Shown: piece by piece, positions 1 to 8,859 of the stretch | Numbering within the stretch: position 1 is the first letter of the stretch | How the letters are laid out: every line of letters starts with the position of its first letter | Origin: Candolleomyces eurysporus | Taxonomy: Eukaryota; Basidiomycota; Agaricomycetes; Agaricales; Psathyrellaceae | Direction: 5' to 3' | DNA: 15,684 nt | NCBI GenBank assembly: GCA_027579435.1 | Contig: JANBPK010000151.1 | Location: forward strand, 1-15,684 | Program-made: the position numbers and the translations under genes | Notes under the pieces: generated by a model | The model's input: only the letters and a program-made list of their open reading frames with translations | Told to the model about the DNA's origin: nothing | Database searches by the model: none

Positions 1-105
1 ATAACACCATTGATGATGAAGGGCTGCGATGCAGCGATACTGTCGAGGTTTGCCCGGAGCAATGCAAACGCGCGCAACGACAAAGATTTGGTGGCACTGG
101 CCCAT
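1..105 (-). CDS. LRR-like family protein, N-terminal stub cut by the window edge
   Basis: This is the first 35 codons of another copy of the tandem family, starting at the ATG at 105 and running off the left edge. It is identical to the same part of the intact gene at 418-2144. It begins MGQCHQIFVVARV and continues with the conserved YRCIAALHHQWCY segment. The start is chosen because the intact paralogue and the diverged copy at 8581 both begin at the equivalent ATG, with G at -3 and +4, and because the open frame upstream has no other ATG. A TATA run and an ACGCGT motif lie upstream. Whether the gene is complete cannot be judged from this window. Its function is unknown. Confidence 0.75.
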   Translation of the reverse strand, partial: MGQCHQIFVVARVCIAPGKPRQYRCIAALHHQWCY

Positions 106-177
106 AGCACGAACTCTAACGGAGGATTTTACGGAAGAGTTTAAGACTGCTTTCAAAAGAATTTCCTTTCATCACAC

Positions 178-205
178 TATATATATGGACGTGACTGTGA
201 CGCGT
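178..205 (-). promoter_or_regulatory. TATA run and ACGCGT motif upstream of the edge gene
   Basis: A TATATATAT run (178-186) lies about 73 bases upstream of the ATG at 105, and a palindromic ACGCGT (200-205) lies just upstream of it. The pair recurs at the same relative position in the other units. ACGCGT is the core of the fungal MCB element bound by MBF; that this one works so is inference. Confidence 0.5.
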
Positions 206-209
206 AACA

Positions 210-292
210 CATATGCAAGATAAGATTGAAGTACTGACGTTTCAACAATTCCGATTTGGCAAGCAACTCCAACAACCGTGCAACCGCATTAG
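210..292 (-). pseudogene. Relic C-terminal tail of a family paralogue in the spacer
   Basis: One minus-strand frame of the spacer reads NAVARLLELLAKSELLKRQY, which lines up with AAVKGLLELCANKKLTTMEQ at the C-terminus of the intact gene. The similarity is short but recurs in all spacers, and a longer version is present at 4297-4410. It ends abruptly at 292, where unrelated sequence begins. It has no exon context of its own and is best read as the leftover 3' end of an older gene copy, now sitting upstream of the promoter of the next gene. The rest of the spacer, 293-417, holds no gene I can see, but 293-345 has a second copy at 9641-9702. Confidence 0.55.
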
Positions 293-417
293 AACTTGAT
301 TTATACACAAGCTCATAGACAACCAACAGGCTGGAAGAAAGGGCACCTATGACTGACACTTGGATTGAACACTGCACATTGTTTCTGATCCGAAGTCCAG
401 ATACTCAGTAGAACCTG

Positions 418-2144
418 TTACCCCCACAGGTTGACTATTTGCTCCATAGTCGTCAACTTCTTATTCGCGCAGAGCTCCAGCAACCCTTTTACAGCAGCAG
501 CATCCGTGGCTGGATATCCCTCATCCTCCAGCCGCTTCAAGAACGAGTCCATCCCAATGATATCCGAGTCTGTGTGTTCGGATTGCTCGGGCGCCAGAGG
601 GGTTAGAATTCCGTACACCCTTCCATTGCGATTGGCCTGAACCACAAGCTGGTAACCCTCCCTTTGATGGACGTAGGCACGGAAATCTGAGTGGTCATCT
701 AAATCACGGCCAGGAACGGTTTGGATTGCTCGGTCAAACCAGTTCTGGCCCTGAGCAAGATGGGAGGATGCCAAGGTAGTGATGGATAGCATCTGATAGG
801 AATTGTGTATATTGGCGAGAATGTCGAAGATATTTTGAACGAGCTGATCTGCCGAAAAGAAAGGGAGTGTTGCGTGTTCATAGCCGGGCCAGTTGTCTGT
901 TATGTAGGTGACCCGGAAAGCCTTGGGGAAATCTGCAGCAAGTTTGCCGGTGAGAAAGGCAGGATGGAGGATTGTCTCGATAGAGCGAAAGCGCTGGGGA
1001 TCTTTGGTCATCAGCTCCTTGAGATCGTCCATGGAGATGGGACAGTGCAAGATATTGATCCACCTCAGGCTTTTGTAAGTCCTCAGGATGTGGAGGAAGA
1101 CACGGTTGTCGACGGCTTGATTGTGCGAGACGTCGAGTCGCTTGAAGTCGTGTAGCTCCTCCAGAATGGATAGGATCTGGTTGGCGGTAAGTGGAAACCG
1201 AGACAGGTCGACGACTGCATTAGGATGCGCTGCTCCCTTCAGCACAGCTGTCAATCGAGTCATGTCCTCTGCGGACAACACCGATTGCCTCCTGAAGGCG
1301 TTGATCTCGGTCGAATAGGTAACCAACTGGGCGGTAGCACCACTGTCGGTTTCCAAGCCAAAGGCGTCTGAATCTTGGGGTTCATCGCCTGCAACGACAT
1401 ACTCGTGTGGCCAAACCTTTGCCAAGGTTGCGATTGGGATGAGGGGCATGTCATCGAGATTGGCGATGGCCTCTAGACAGTACCACTCGTGGCTCATCTG
1501 AATCTTCTCATCGACTGTATTAGTAGAGCAGGCGGTTAGCTGGGCGACATATATCGGAGTTTGGCATTACATACCATTCAATGAGCGTTTCAGAGCGGGA
1601 CAGTAGCATCGCAAGTACTGTGCAGCTGTGAGTGGAGCCATCGCTGGAAGAACATCTTCGGTATTAGGTACACCGAGAAAGACGAAGCAGTACGCAGGAT
1701 TTCTAGGTACTGTCACATCCAGTATTGTGATGCCATCGTTGTTGTCTGAGAGCCCTCCTATCAATAAACCAGTTACGTCCGAAGACAGCGATGCTCACCT
1801 CCGTCACTGCTACCCATGTCAGCATCGAGGATAAACACCTTGCTCAAATATGGCGGTTTCATCGTCAAGTCCATGCTAAAGGCACTTTCGGCCAACAAGC
1901 TTGTGTATGGGCAAGGGTTTCGAGGTAATTCCTCCTTTCTTTCGTGATAGGTCGCGAGTTCTTCGTTGATGAGGGCAGCATTCTCCGGGACTCGAGCCAA
2001 ACGCTTGAACGAATAGACGCCACGGAGTGGCAACTTGCCATAACACCATTGATGATGAAGGGCTGCGATGCAGCGATACTGTCGAGGTTTGCCCGGAGCA
2101 ATGCAAACGCGCGCAACGACAAAGATTTGGTGGCACTGGCCCAT
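418..2144 (-). CDS. LRR-like basidiomycete family protein, intact copy A (three exons)
   Basis: The exons, in reading order, are 2144-1799, 1757-1575 and 1514-418, giving 541 residues. Intron 1 (1758-1798, 41 nt) starts GTGAGC. Intron 2 (1515-1574, 60 nt) starts GTATGT, has a GCTAAC branch site and ends CAG. Both leave phase 1 and the frame stays open throughout. Residues 1-115 carry HQIFVVARV, YRCIAALHHQWCYG and CPYTSLLAESAF. Exon 2 has GITILDVTVPRNPAYCFVF and PLTAAQYLRCY. Residues about 276-338 form leucine-rich repeat-like strands (VVDLSRFPLTANQILSILEE, then FKRLDVSHN, then LRWINIL). No signal peptide or membrane segment is visible. I recall similar N-terminal motifs in uncharacterised mushroom proteins, but could not check this. 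The function is unknown; a protein-binding LRR fold is inferred. The start matches the two paralogues, and a TATA run lies about 73 bases upstream. Confidence 0.85.
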
Positions 2145-2216
2145 AGCACGAACTCTAACGGAGGATTTTACGGAAGAGTTTAAGACTGCTTTCAAAAGAA
2201 TTTCCTTTCATCACAC

Positions 2217-2244
2217 TATATATATGGACGTGACTGTGACGCGT
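2217..2244 (-). promoter_or_regulatory. Promoter of copy A: TATA run and ACGCGT motif
   Basis: TATATATAT lies at 2217-2225, about 73 bases upstream of the ATG at 2144, and ACGCGT at 2239-2244. The segment is identical to 178-205. Its spacing fits a TATA-driven promoter with a leader of roughly 40 nt, which is inferred from position only. Confidence 0.55.
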
Positions 2245-2248
2245 AACA

Positions 2249-2331
2249 CATATGCAAGATAAGATTGAAGTACTGACGTTTCAACAATTCCGATTTGGCA
2301 AGCAACTCCAACAACCGTGCAACCGCATTAG
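2249..2331 (-). pseudogene. Relic C-terminal tail, second spacer
   Basis: This is an exact copy of the relic at 210-292, in the spacer between copy A and pseudogene B. The spacer (2145-2456) therefore consists, from A outward, of A's promoter, this relic tail, and about 125 bp of non-coding sequence downstream of B. Confidence 0.55.
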
Positions 2332-2456
2332 AACTTGATTTATACACAAGCTCATAGACAACCAACAGGCTGGAAGAAAGGGCACCTATGACTGACACTT
2401 GGATTGAACACTGCACATTGTTTCTGATCCGAAGTCCAGATACTCAGTAGAACCTG

Positions 2457-4182
2457 TTACCCCCACAGGTTGACTATTTGCTCCATAGTCGTCAACTTCT
2501 TATTCGCGCAGAGCTCCAGCAACCCTTTTACAGCAGCAGCATCCGTGGCTGGATATCCCTCATCCTCCAGCCGCTTCAAGAACGAGTCCATCCCAATGAT
2601 ATCCGAGTCTGTGTGTTCGGATTGCTCGGGCGCCAGAGGGGTTAGAATTCCGTACACCCTTCATTGCGATTGGCCTGAACCACAAGCTGGTAACCCTCCC
2701 TTTGATGGACGTAGGCACGGAAATCTGAGCGGTCATCTAAATCACGGCCAGGAACGATTTGGATTGCTCGGTCAAACCAGTTTTGGCCCTGAGCAAGGTG
2801 AGAAGATGCCACGGTAGTGAGGGATGGCATCCGAAAGGAACTGCGTATATTGAAGAGAATGTCGAAGATATTCTGAACGAGTTGATCTGCTGAAAAGAAA
2901 GGGAGTGTTACGTGCTCATAGCCGGGCCAGTCATCTGTTATGTAGGTGACCCGGAAAGCCTTGGGGAAATCCGCGGGAAGTTTGCCGGTGAGAAAGGCAG
3001 GATGAAGGATGGTTTCGATGGAGCGAAAGCGCTGGGGATCTTTGGTCATCAGCTCCTTGAGATCGTCCGTGGAGATGGGACAGTGCAAGATATTGATCCA
3101 CCTTAGGCGTTTGTAAGTCTTCAGAATATGGAGGAAGACATGGTTATCGACGGCTTGACTGTGCGAGACGTCGAGTCTTCTGAAGTCGCGTAACTCCTCA
3201 AGAATGGATAGGATCTGGTTGGCGGTAAGTGGAAACCGAGACAGGTCGACGACTGCATTAGGATGCGCTGCTCCCTTCAGCACAGCTGTCAATCGAGTCA
3301 TATTCTCTGCGGACAATACCGATTGCCTCCGGAAGGCATCGATCTCGGTCGGATAGATAACCAACTGGGCGGTAGCGCCAGTGTCGGTCTCCAAGCCAGA
3401 GGCGTCTGAATCTTGGGGTTCATCGCCTGCGACGACATACTCGTGTGGCCAAACCTTTTCCAAGGTTGCGATTGGGATGAGGGGCATGTCATCTAGATTG
3501 GCAATGGCCTCTAGGCAGTACCACTCGTGGCTGATCTGAGCCATCGCATCGACTGTTGGAGTAGAGTAGGCAGTTAGCTGGGCGACATATCTCAGAGTTT
3601 GGCATTACATACTATTGAATGGACGTTTCGGAGCAGGATAGTAAGATCGCAAGTACTGTGCAGCGGTGAGTGGAGCCATCGCTGGAAGAACGTCTTCGGT
3701 GTCAGGTACACTGAGAAAGACGAAGCAGTACGCAGGATTTCTAGGTACTGTCACATCCAGTATAGTAATACCATCGTTATTGTCTGAGAGCCTTCATATC
3801 AATAAACCAGTTACGTCCCAAGACAATTATGCTCACCTCCGTCCCTGCTACCCATGTCAGCATCGAGGATCAATACGTTGCTCAAGTACGGCGGTTTCAT
3901 CGTCAAGTCCACGCTAAAGGCACTTTCGGCCAACAAGCTTGTGTATGGGCAAGGGTTTCGACGTAATTCCTCCTTTCTTTCGTGATAGGTTGCGAGTTCT
4001 TCGTTGATGAGGGCAGCATTTTCTGGTACTCGAGCCAAACGCTTGAACGAATAGACGCCACGGAGTGGCAACTTGCCATAACACCATTGATGATGAAGGG
4101 CTGCGATGCAGCGATACTATCGAGGTTTGCCCGGAGCAATGCAAACGCGCGCAACGACAAAGATTTGGTGGCGCTGGCCCAT
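2457..4182 (-). pseudogene. LRR-like family member, copy B, inactivated
   Basis: This copy has the exon layout of A: exon 1 4182-3837, exon 2 3795-3613, exon 3 3552-2457. Three separate lesions are visible. Codon 22 is TAG at 4117-4119, where A has CAG. The last base of intron 1 is changed at 3796, so the acceptor AG has become AT; the next AG four bases on would put exon 2 out of frame. One C is missing near 2661, which ends the exon 3 frame at 2642, about 60 residues early. Intron 2 (3553-3612) keeps GTATGT, GCTAAC and CAG. Exon 3 otherwise stays very close to A over 300 codons, so decay is recent. A sequencing error could explain one lesion but hardly all three. A shortened product starting inside exon 3 is possible but unsupported. 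Confidence 0.85.
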
Positions 4183-4254
4183 AGCACAAACTCTAACAGA
4201 GGAATTTGAGGAAGAGTTTAAGCCTGCTTTCGAATGAATTTCCTTTCATCACAC

Positions 4255-4292
4255 TATATATATGCCATTGAATGGACGTGACTGTGACGCGT
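4255..4292 (-). promoter_or_regulatory. Promoter remnant of pseudogene B: TATA run and ACGCGT
   Basis: TATATATAT (4255-4263) and ACGCGT (4287-4292) match the promoters of the other units. Here they are pushed apart by an extra stretch of about 11 bp (around 4264-4275) not present in the first two units. Confidence 0.45.
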
Positions 4293-4296
4293 AACA

Positions 4297-4410
4297 CATA
4301 TGCAAGATAAGATTGAAGTACTGACGTTTCAACAGTTCCGATTTGGCAAGCAACTCCAGCAACCGTGCAACCGCGTTAGCACCCAAAGGTGGCCCCGAGC
4401 CCTCGAGAAC
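4297..4410 (-). pseudogene. Relic C-terminal tail, longer version
   Basis: This frame reads PPLGANAVARLLELLAKSEL and on to FNLILHMC. It extends further toward the N-terminus than the relics in the first two spacers, and PPLGA is shared with the relic at 8770-8853. It aligns with the last 30 or so residues of copy A by the pattern LE..G....AV..LLEL. It shows that another family member once lay to the right of B before the present neighbour took its place. From 4411 to 4485 nothing else is recognised. Confidence 0.6.
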
Positions 4411-4485
4411 GCTTGTACATCAACGTACTCCTTGTTTTCAGGATATGGTGGTGCTCATGGAGGTATAAATCCATACCTTGGTGGG

Positions 4486-6220
4486 TCACTTGCTAGGCCC
4501 AGCCACTATTGGACGAATGCCAACGCGCCGCACGAGCGGTGTGGTGCGCAGGGCGCTGGATTCTGCTGCCGAACTTTCTGTGTCCTTTTCGGCCTCCCTT
4601 CTCCTCCTCCATGCAATCCATACCAATACAACAAGGAGTGTAAATGGAATGGCGGTAACTGGATAGAGCCAGATGTCTTTCGTCACAGATAGTGATTCAA
4701 GGGGACCCTTTTCGAAGAATGCCATGCTGAATATCGACTAGCCAAATGTGAACCAATAGGTAAGATTCACAAAGCTGGCAGTAGCAGGAAATGTACGTAC
4801 TGCGATGAAGGTTCCAGGTAGAAATAGCAATGTGAGGGCCGCAATTCTGATGTCGTTCAGCCTGTAAGTTGTCGAAGCTCAGAGAGAAGTACGAGGACGG
4901 ACGTACGTTATCATAGAAGAGCTATCCCGTTGTGTCTGCAGCGCAATTACGCTCGTGAGTTCTGCAACTTTGGTATTGGACAGGTGGAACCCGAGTTGGA
5001 TTCTGATATTCGTGCGCTCCGCAAAGTTTTGCAGCCACCTTTGCCATCCATGTGTGCTTGAGCGAAGATGCTCGAGAGAATCGCGCACAGTGAATGGTTC
5101 TCCCTTGAGCAAGTCGCAAATGCCAATGAGGGAATCCACTTTCTCCACAATCCCGTTCATCTCCCCCCGTAAAACGTGAATGTTCTGGACCAGATCATGA
5201 AGCTCATGGGTTGCAGTGGCGTTGTCCGGCGGGGTACATTCCTAAACGGGAGGATGCCAGTGGGTAATGTCAATGATCAGTTCTAATGGTGAAGCACGAC
5301 AGGAAGCATACATAATGCACGAGTAGGGTGAAAATCTCGCGAATCCGTGGTTGTCTGTTGTCGGCGACTATCTTCGCAACGAGGTAATCGATAGACATGG
5401 CGTCACATGGTTCATATCCACCAGACGCCACCTGGCTCTTGAACATCTCCACGAGCTCATGCGTGTGTTCATCTAGGAGATTGTGGACGATATACGTTGA
5501 GGAGCGTAGGGAAAGATTGTGACGGAACCAGACTTGAACACGGGTATATTTCGTGGAACCTATCGAGTATTCATAAAATCCTTCTGAAATTCGGTTTTGA
5601 GCTAGGAGCAGACGGAGGGAGCATATTCAAGTGCGCATCTCACCGATTGAGGAGAGTGTGCGATTAACAGAATTCTCAGTAGGCCCTTCCCACGTCTTGT
5701 ATACCGCAGTGCCGAGGCTGGAAGGCCACTGCGCCTCCGAAGACAGGAAATTCAAGACAAAATCTGGACGAACGCCGAGAGTGTCGGTGAGAGACTTGAC
5801 GCCCGACTCGGATTCGTCGTCTTTTTCGAAGGTAACGCCCTGCGGAAGTGTATCCAAGAAGCTTCACGCCCGGTTCAGGAGAAGTCACTTCAATAATCAA
5901 CCTTTCTATCAAATTGCGACAGACTTACAAGACCTGAAGTTCTGAACCTTTTGGACTCGCCAATTGAGTCTGTCAAAGTATTAGACTGGAGAACGGCTGA
6001 GGAAAACTTCACTTGCAAGGTGATCTTTCAGGTTCTCACAAGCTGCATTCGCTTGATACAAGACTTGAAATTTGCCTCGAGCTTTGACGTCCATGTTCCC
6101 ATCCTCGTCAGGGTCCGATTCAGAGTCTTGGGTCGGATCGGATGTATTGCTGAGGGCCCTAGTGCTAGATCGTGGGAGGGGTCTTCGAACCTCCAAAATA
6201 CCAAGAGAGAGGGGAGGCAT
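4486..6220 (-). CDS. Fungal CorA-like two-helix membrane protein (seven exons)
   Basis: The exon model is 6220-6013, 5969-5929, 5839-5644, 5583-5312, 5241-4907, 4861-4801 and 4737-4486, giving 454 residues. Introns are 43, 89, 60, 70, 45 and 63 nt, all GT-AG and in frame. The C-terminus is CorA-like: TM1 at about 355-379 has LTLLFLPGTFIA, and TM2 at about 393-414 begins WLYPVTAIPF. It is followed by a basic, cytosolic-looking tail (WRRRREAEKD). The CorA GMN signature after TM1 is replaced by S-M-A (375-377). Residues 1-70 are polar and acidic. Residues 225-350 are helical, as in the CorA stalk. CorA proteins form pentameric Mg2+ channels; with GMN lost, transport is doubtful and a sensor-like role is possible. 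The small second exon and its two borders are the weakest part. The start ATG has A at -3. Confidence 0.75.
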
Positions 6221-6260
6221 GATGGAAAGTCTGCTTGCGGTCTCGTTTCGAGAGCCGGAC

Positions 6261-6266
6261 TATATA
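6261..6266 (-). promoter_or_regulatory. TATA box of the CorA-like gene
   Basis: TATATA at 6261-6266 lies about 40 bases upstream of the ATG at 6220. It would give a very short leader, so the true start site may differ. Supported by position only. Confidence 0.4.
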
Positions 6267-6848
6267 GGACTGCTCAAATCCAACGTGTTGCAAATCGGAA
6301 GGCTGCACTCCACATATTGGCACACTTCGTGCAGCTCGAGCTGGACATTCATTTAACATGTGCTGGTGATGTTGTCTGCGGGTATTCAGTAGTATCGTAA
6401 CATTCAGCGGTCTAGAGGAACATGAGGTATACGGCTGAGGTGACGTGGTCGGGTTCATCACGTATACGGTATACATGCACGGCATGTGCAGGAACCGTCA
6501 GCGGCAAGCGAGACTGCCGGCCGGCGCTCGGCAGCCATGCTGTAAGGGGGCCAAGCGAACAAGACGACTTGGCATAAGTTTCCAGATCTTGTAATTATGA
6601 CCGCAGCTGGGATATCCATTTCACTAGCCTTTGACCCGCACCTTGCAGCTGCAGTCCATCCATTGAACCAAAGGTTCATCAGACTCGAGATGATTTCATG
6701 CCACCGCAAAGATCTAGTACAACCCGTCCATCTAAAGAACAAATCTAGTATCTCCCGAGGACCACACGATACATGTGAAAATGACCAAGGCAACTTGCCC
6801 AAGTAACATTCAAGAGCGCCTTCAAAATCAACACATTCAATTTGAGTG
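6267..6848. other. Intergenic region without a supported gene
   Basis: This stretch lies between the CorA-like gene's promoter and the stop codon of copy C. It must hold the 3' untranslated region of copy C and the upstream control region of the CorA-like gene. A minus-strand open frame (6458-6874) has no family motif, no splice support and overlaps the end of copy C, so I do not call it. No repeat of the array is recognised here. Confidence 0.6.
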
Positions 6849-8581
6849 TCAGTAATATCGCTTTCGAGTGACATGGTCCATTGAAATCAACTGCGTATTG
6901 GCGCAGAGCTCCAGCAACCGCTTTACACCAGCAGCATCTGCGGCTGGAGAGCCCTCTTCCTCCAAGCGCTTCAAGAACGAGTCCATCTCGATGACATCCG
7001 AGTCTGTGTGTTCAGACTGCTCGGGCGCCAGAGGGGTTAAAATTCCGTACGCCATGCCTTGGAATTCATTGGCCCGAACCACAAGCTGGTAAACCTCCTT
7101 TTCATGCAGGTAGTAACGGGAATCCGAGTTGTCATCCAAATTGCGGCCAGGAACGAGCTGGATTGCTCTGTCAGACCAGTTCAGGCCCTGAGCAAGATGG
7201 GAGGATGCCATAATAGTGAGGGATGGCATCTGGAAGGAATTGTCGCCTGTATTGGAGAGAATGTCAAAGATATTTTGAACAAGTTGATCTGTCGAAAAGA
7301 AAGGGAGCGTTATGTGTCTGTAGGGGGGGAGCCTGAGACTGTCTAATATGTAGGTGACTAGGAAAGCTTTGGGGAAATCCACGGGAAGCTTGCCGGTGAG
7401 AAAGGCAGGATGGAGGATTGTTTCGATAGAGCGAAAGCGTTGGCGATCGTTGGTCATCAGCTCTTTGAGATCGTCCATGGAGATGGGACAATGCAGGATA
7501 TTGATCCACCTCAAGCGTTTGTAACTCTTCAAGATGTGGAGGAAGACACGGCTATCGACGGCTTGACTGTGCGAGACGTCGAGTCGCTTGAAGTCCCCCA
7601 GCTCCTCCAGGACGGATAGGATCTGGTCGGCGGTAAGTGGGAACCGAGACAGGTCGACGACTGCATCAGGATGCATTGCTCCCTTCAGCGTGTTTTTCAA
7701 CCGGGTCATATCCTCTGAGGACAATACTGATTGCCTCCGGAAGGCATCGATCTCGGTCGGATAGGTAACCAACTGGGTAGTACCGGTGTCGGTCTCCAAG
7801 CTAGAGGCGTCTGAATCTTGGAGTTCGTCATTTGCAACGGCATATTCGCGTGGCCAAACATTTGCCAAGGTCGCAATTGGGATGAGGGGCATGTCATCTA
7901 GATTGGCGATGTCCTCTAGACAGTCCCTCTCAAGCCTCATCTCACTGACTGTGAGAGTAGAGTAGGCAGTCAGCTGGGCGACATATATCAGATTTTGGAG
8001 TCACACACCATCCAATGAGGCTTCCGGGACGGGATAGTAACACCGCAAGTACTGTGCAGCTGTAAGTGGAGTCATCCCTGGAACATCGTCTTCGGTCCCA
8101 TGTTCACTGAGAAAGACGAAGCAGTACGCAGGGTTTCTAGGTACTGTCACATCCAGTATGGTGATACCATCGTCATTGTCTGAGGGGCTTCCTGTCAACA
8201 AACCAAGTACGTCCCAAGACAACCAATCTCACCTTCATCACTGCTACCCATGCCAACATCGAGGTTCCATACGCCACTGCCCAAGTACGGCGGTTTCCTC
8301 TCCAAATCCACACTAAAGGCACTTTCGGCCAACAAACTCGTGTATGGGCAAGGGCGTTGAGGTAATTCTTCCTTTCTCTCATGATAGGTCGCGATTTCTT
8401 CGTTGATGAGGGCAGCATTTTCCGGTACCCGAGCCAAACGCTTGAACGAATTGACACAACGGAGTGGCGACTCCCCACAGCACCATTGATCATGAAGGGC
8501 TGCGATGCAGCGATACTGTCGAGGTTTGCCTGGAGCAATGCAAACACGAGCAACAACAAAGATTTGGTGGCGTTCACCCAT
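6849..8581 (-). CDS. LRR-like basidiomycete family protein, diverged copy C (three exons)
   Basis: The exons are 8581-8233, 8191-8009 and 7948-6849, giving 543 residues. Intron 1 (8192-8232) is 41 nt and intron 2 (7949-8008) is 60 nt with GTGTGT, a GCTGAC branch site and CACAG. Lengths and phases equal those of copy A. The N-terminal HQIFVVARVCIAPGKP, exon 2 DVTVPRNPAYCFVF and the LRR-like stretch (VVDLSRFPLTADQILSVLEE) are kept, but many residues differ and a few small indels are in frame. That pattern suggests coding constraint. The extreme C-terminus differs: after LLELCAN it ends SMDHVTRKRYY instead of the MEQIVNLWG of copy A. The gene is separated from the array by the CorA-like gene but has the same strand and promoter module. 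The function is unknown. Confidence 0.85.
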
Positions 8582-8627
8582 AGCGCGAAGGCGGAGTCTG
8601 CGTTCAAAGTGATTCCCTTTCGTCACG

Positions 8628-8669
8628 CTATGTATGGTGTCGGATGCGTGACTGTGACGCGTGACGCGT
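8628..8669 (-). promoter_or_regulatory. Promoter of copy C: TATA-like box and doubled ACGCGT
   Basis: A weak TATA-like CATACATAG (8628-8636) replaces the clean TATA run of the other units. ACGCGT is present twice, at 8657-8662 and 8664-8669, within a short run of GTGACGCGT. The flanking bases match the array promoters, which supports a shared upstream element. Confidence 0.5.
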
Positions 8670-8769
8670 AACACATATTTAGAGGTTGCATGAGGAGAAG
8701 ATGCTGCAAGGACGTAAATTACCTGCTGACCTATTATGACATGCCCATATCAAATCAGGGCCGGCGGTT

Positions 8770-8853
8770 CCGTTTTCAAGGCAGAACTCCAGCAACCGTA
8801 CAACTGCCTGAGCACCCAAAGGTGGCTCTGAGCTCTCCTTCTCCAAGGACCTC
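8770..8853 (-). pseudogene. Relic C-terminal tail upstream of copy C
   Basis: The minus frame reads SLEKESSEPPLGAQAVVRLL and then EFCLENG, which aligns with KRLEEEGSPAADAAGVKRLL and then ELCANT of copy C. It resembles the relic at 4297-4410 in the PPLGA segment. The frame continues open to 9125 only through low-complexity sequence, so I call a tail fragment and not a gene. It could instead be the genuine last exon of a lost paralogue whose other exons are gone. Confidence 0.55.
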
Positions 8854-8859
8854 AAGCGA

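Larger units (their letters stand above)
1..4379. repeat. Direct tandem array, about 2.04-kb unit (two full, one partial)
   Basis: Positions 1 onward reappear at 2040 (offset 2039) and again at 4078 (offset 2038 from the second copy). The third copy stops matching at about 4379. The 1-nt change in period comes from a base deleted near 2661. Each unit holds the first part of one gene's exon 1, a 312-bp spacer (303 bp in the third copy) and the rest of the gene to its left. The window begins inside a unit, so the array may continue to the left. Copies 1 and 2 match without mismatch over 1-689 apart from that one deletion, then differ at roughly one base in ten for the next 150 bp. Other patches, such as 1170-1260, are identical again. 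This mosaic is seen directly; exchange or conversion as its cause is inferred. Confidence 0.95.

Noticed and set aside
805..1155. Plus-strand open frame of 116 codons inside copy A
   Set aside because: It lies wholly antisense to the well-supported exon 3 and has no motif of its own; similar shadows occur in the other copies.
4300..4692. Plus-strand open frame of 130 codons
   Set aside because: It is antisense to the tail relic and the last exon of the CorA-like gene, whose membrane helix and splice sites are convincing.
5929..5980. Alternative frame for the second exon of the CorA-like gene (reading NWRVQKVQNFRS)
   Set aside because: It looks protein-like, but with the donor and acceptor sites I can find it does not join both neighbouring exons in frame; the annotated frame does. 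This remains the least certain exon.
6458..6874. Minus-strand open frame of 138 codons next to copy C
   Set aside because: It overlaps the end of copy C in another frame, has no recognisable domain and no splice or promoter support.
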